NCBI RefSeq assembly: GCF_014207985.1
Contig: NZ_JACHMI010000001.1
Coordinates: forward strand, 2,215,001 to 2,279,000
Reading direction: 5' to 3'
Length of the DNA stretch: 64,000 nucleotides
From: Nonomuraea rubra
GTDB taxonomy: Bacteria; Actinomycetota; Actinomycetes; Streptosporangiales; Streptosporangiaceae
Shown: positions 62,689-64,000 of the stretch, piece by piece
How the letters are laid out: every line of letters begins with the position of its first letter
Position numbering within the stretch: the first letter of the stretch is position 1
Program-made: the position numbers and the translations under genes
Notes under the pieces: generated by a model
The model's database searches: none
Told to the model about the DNA's origin: nothing
What the model saw: the letters and a program-made list of their open reading frames with translations, nothing else

Positions 62689-64000
62689 GGACGGATCTGC
62701 TCGGGCTCTCGGCCGACTCCCTCGCCGCGCTCACCAACCGGGGCCTGGTCAAGCGGGCCGCCAAGGAGACGGTGCCGGAGCTGCGTACCGACGCTGACAG
62801 CACCGTGCACGGCGAGTTCCCCGGCGGGCCGGTCGCGAGCCTGCCGACCGGGGGGCTGGACGTGGCCCGCTGCACCTGCGGCGCCACCGGCGTCTGCCGG
62901 CACGTCATCGCGGTCATCCTCACCTACCAGCACCTGCACGCCGAACCCGCCCCGCCCCCAGCCCCCACCGACGCCGCCCCTTCACCCGCCGCCTCCACCG
63001 ACTCGCCTGCTGCCTCCGCGGTCTCCGCCCCGTCCGGTTCGCCGGCCGTCTCCGGTGGCGCCGCTCCGTCCGCTTCGCCCGCCGAGGCCGGCCTGTCCGC
63101 GGGCTCCGCCCAGGCCGCCGGGGCCGATGCGTCCGCGGGCTTGGCGGGCACCGGGCGGGCGGAGTCCGTGGCGTGGTCGCCGGCGCAGATCACCGATGAC
63201 GAGCTCACGGCCAGGATCGGTGCCCGGCTGATGGCCGCGGCCCGCCGCGCGGAGCGGGCCGGGTACACCGCGCGGGTCCGCCGCGCGAGTCCCGCCGACC
63301 CGGTGCCGCAGGTCGAGCTGGCCACCGCCACCGTGCGATTCCTGATCCCAGGAGATCTCGGGTTCGTGCACACCGACAGCGTCGCCGGCAGCCGGGACGA
63401 CGTCATCGCGCTGGCGGTGTGGGCGTTCCGGGTGGCCGACGAGCTGCACCCCGGCGTGCCAGAAGCGCGGGTAGACGTCGGCGGGCAGGTGGCGGACGGC
63501 GCCGGGTCCGGGCTGGAGCGGGCGCTGGGCCTGGCGGGCACCGTCCTGCGCGAGGGCGCGGCGCACCTCGGCCACGGCCTCGAAGCAGGCATCGCCGACG
63601 TGCAACGCCACCTGGACGCGGCCGGGCTGCGCTGGCCGCTGCTGGCCGTGGGCGACCTCGCCGAGCAGCTCGCCTCCTACCGCGACCGCAGCACCCAGTA
63701 CCGTCCCGAGCTGCTGGCGAGCCACGTCGCCGAGCTGCACGCCCGGCACCGCGCGGTGACCCGGCCGGACGCCACCCTGCGCAGCAGCGTGCTCGGCACC
63801 GCGGAGGCCGCCGAGACCCCGCTGCGCCGGGCCCGGCTGGAGAGCCTCGGCTGCCGTGTCCGCGGCGTGGGCGACCAGCGGATCGCCGAGGTCTACCTGG
63901 CTCACGGCGACAACGCCATGGTGCTGGTCCTGCGCCGCCAGTGGGACGGCGAGGAGGACGGGGCGGCGCTGGCGCGGCGGCGGATCGCCACGTCCACGCT
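62685..64000 (+). CDS. SWIM zinc-finger protein (3' end outside window)
   Basis: The frame opens at ATG 62685 and stays open to the window end, at least 438 residues. A SWIM zinc motif CTCGATGVCRH appears at about residues 66-76. It is followed by an Ala/Ser/Pro-rich linker of about 90 residues and then a folded region (VATATVRFLIPGDLGFVHTDSVAGSR-like segment and ELASHVAELHARHRAVTRPDATLRS). SWIM domains bind DNA or proteins. It is the fifth gene of the AAA+/VWA operon, coupled by an ATGA overlap. Confidence 0.85.
   Translation, partial: MRTDLLGLSADSLAALTNRGLVKRAAKETVPELRTDADSTVHGEFPGGPVASLPTGGLDVARCTCGATGVCRHVIAVILTYQHLHAEPAPPPAPTDAAPSPAASTDSPAASAVSAPSGSPAVSGGAAPSASPAEAGLSAGSAQAAGADASAGLAGTGRAESVAWSPAQITDDELTARIGARLMAAARRAERAGYTARVRRASPADPVPQVELATATVRFLIPGDLGFVHTDSVAGSRDDVIALAVWAFRVADELHPGVPEARVDVGGQVADGAGSGLERALGLAGTVLREGAAHLGHGLEAGIADVQRHLDAAGLRWPLLAVGDLAEQLASYRDRSTQYRPELLASHVAELHARHRAVTRPDATLRSSVLGTAEAAETPLRRARLESLGCRVRGVGDQRIAEVYLAHGDNAMVLVLRRQWDGEEDGAALARRRIATST

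Overview
The window is very GC-rich DNA with GTG/TTG starts, many 4-base stop/start overlaps (ATGA, GTGA) and SARP and LmbU regulators. This indicates a filamentous actinomycete, plausibly of the Streptosporangiales (Nonomuraea/Microbispora-like), although the genus is an inference. It runs from an ordinary chromosomal edge through two biosynthetic loci into regulator/efflux genes and a large AAA+/VWA operon.

1-1.6 kb: the tail of an epoxide-hydrolase-like alpha/beta hydrolase and an ADP-ribosylglycohydrolase. 1.66-26.7 kb: a RiPP cluster around a 65-residue precursor (13196-13393) whose C-terminal region has six Cys, three Trp and ten Ser/Thr. A minus-strand operon (12933 down to 1658) encodes LanC, YcaO, a long TfuA protein, two unrecognised proteins (one with a Tat signal), a flavin-dependent Trp halogenase, and a tail of small-molecule genes: a BacA/prephenate-dehydratase-like protein, a DUF6421-like protein, a SnoaL-like protein, a class IV aminotransferase and AzlC/AzlD. 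A plus-strand operon encodes the precursor, an ABC exporter, a luciferase-like oxidoreductase, a full-length LanB, a flavin reductase, a MacB-type ABC pair and a second full-length LanB. Together these predict a class I lanthipeptide that is chlorinated on Trp and carries a YcaO/TfuA modification (thioamide or azoline). LanB2 lacks a His that LanB1 has in the presumed elimination site. No LanD or leader protease is visible. A SARP gene closes the cluster.

26.8-40.6 kb: a second biosynthetic locus bounded by two LmbU-family regulators. A plus-strand operon holds two AlaX-like tRNA-editing proteins, an HSL-type hydrolase, a serine-acetyltransferase-like protein, an EamA transporter fused to a JAMM metalloprotease domain, and a cysteine-synthase-like enzyme. 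A convergent operon holds a 2OG-Fe(II) oxygenase, an acetolactate-synthase-like enzyme and an isopropylmalate synthase. A perfect 12-bp inverted repeat separates them. With no NRPS or PKS, this looks like a pathway to an amino-acid-like or sulfur-containing small molecule, with possible self-protection through tRNA editing and divergent branched-chain enzymes.

40.6-54.6 kb: a secreted family 8 polysaccharide lyase, then several regulator/target pairs: TetR with an esterase and two ABC half-transporters, TetR with a membrane protein and an F420-type reductase, an ArsR-SRPBCC fusion with a DHFR-like protein, and MFS with TetR. Several have clear operator-like repeats. A ProC-like gene is frameshifted in a G8 tract. 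54.7-64 kb: an operon of WGR-DUF4132, MoxR AAA+, DUF5682-like, VWA and SWIM proteins, the last running off the window.
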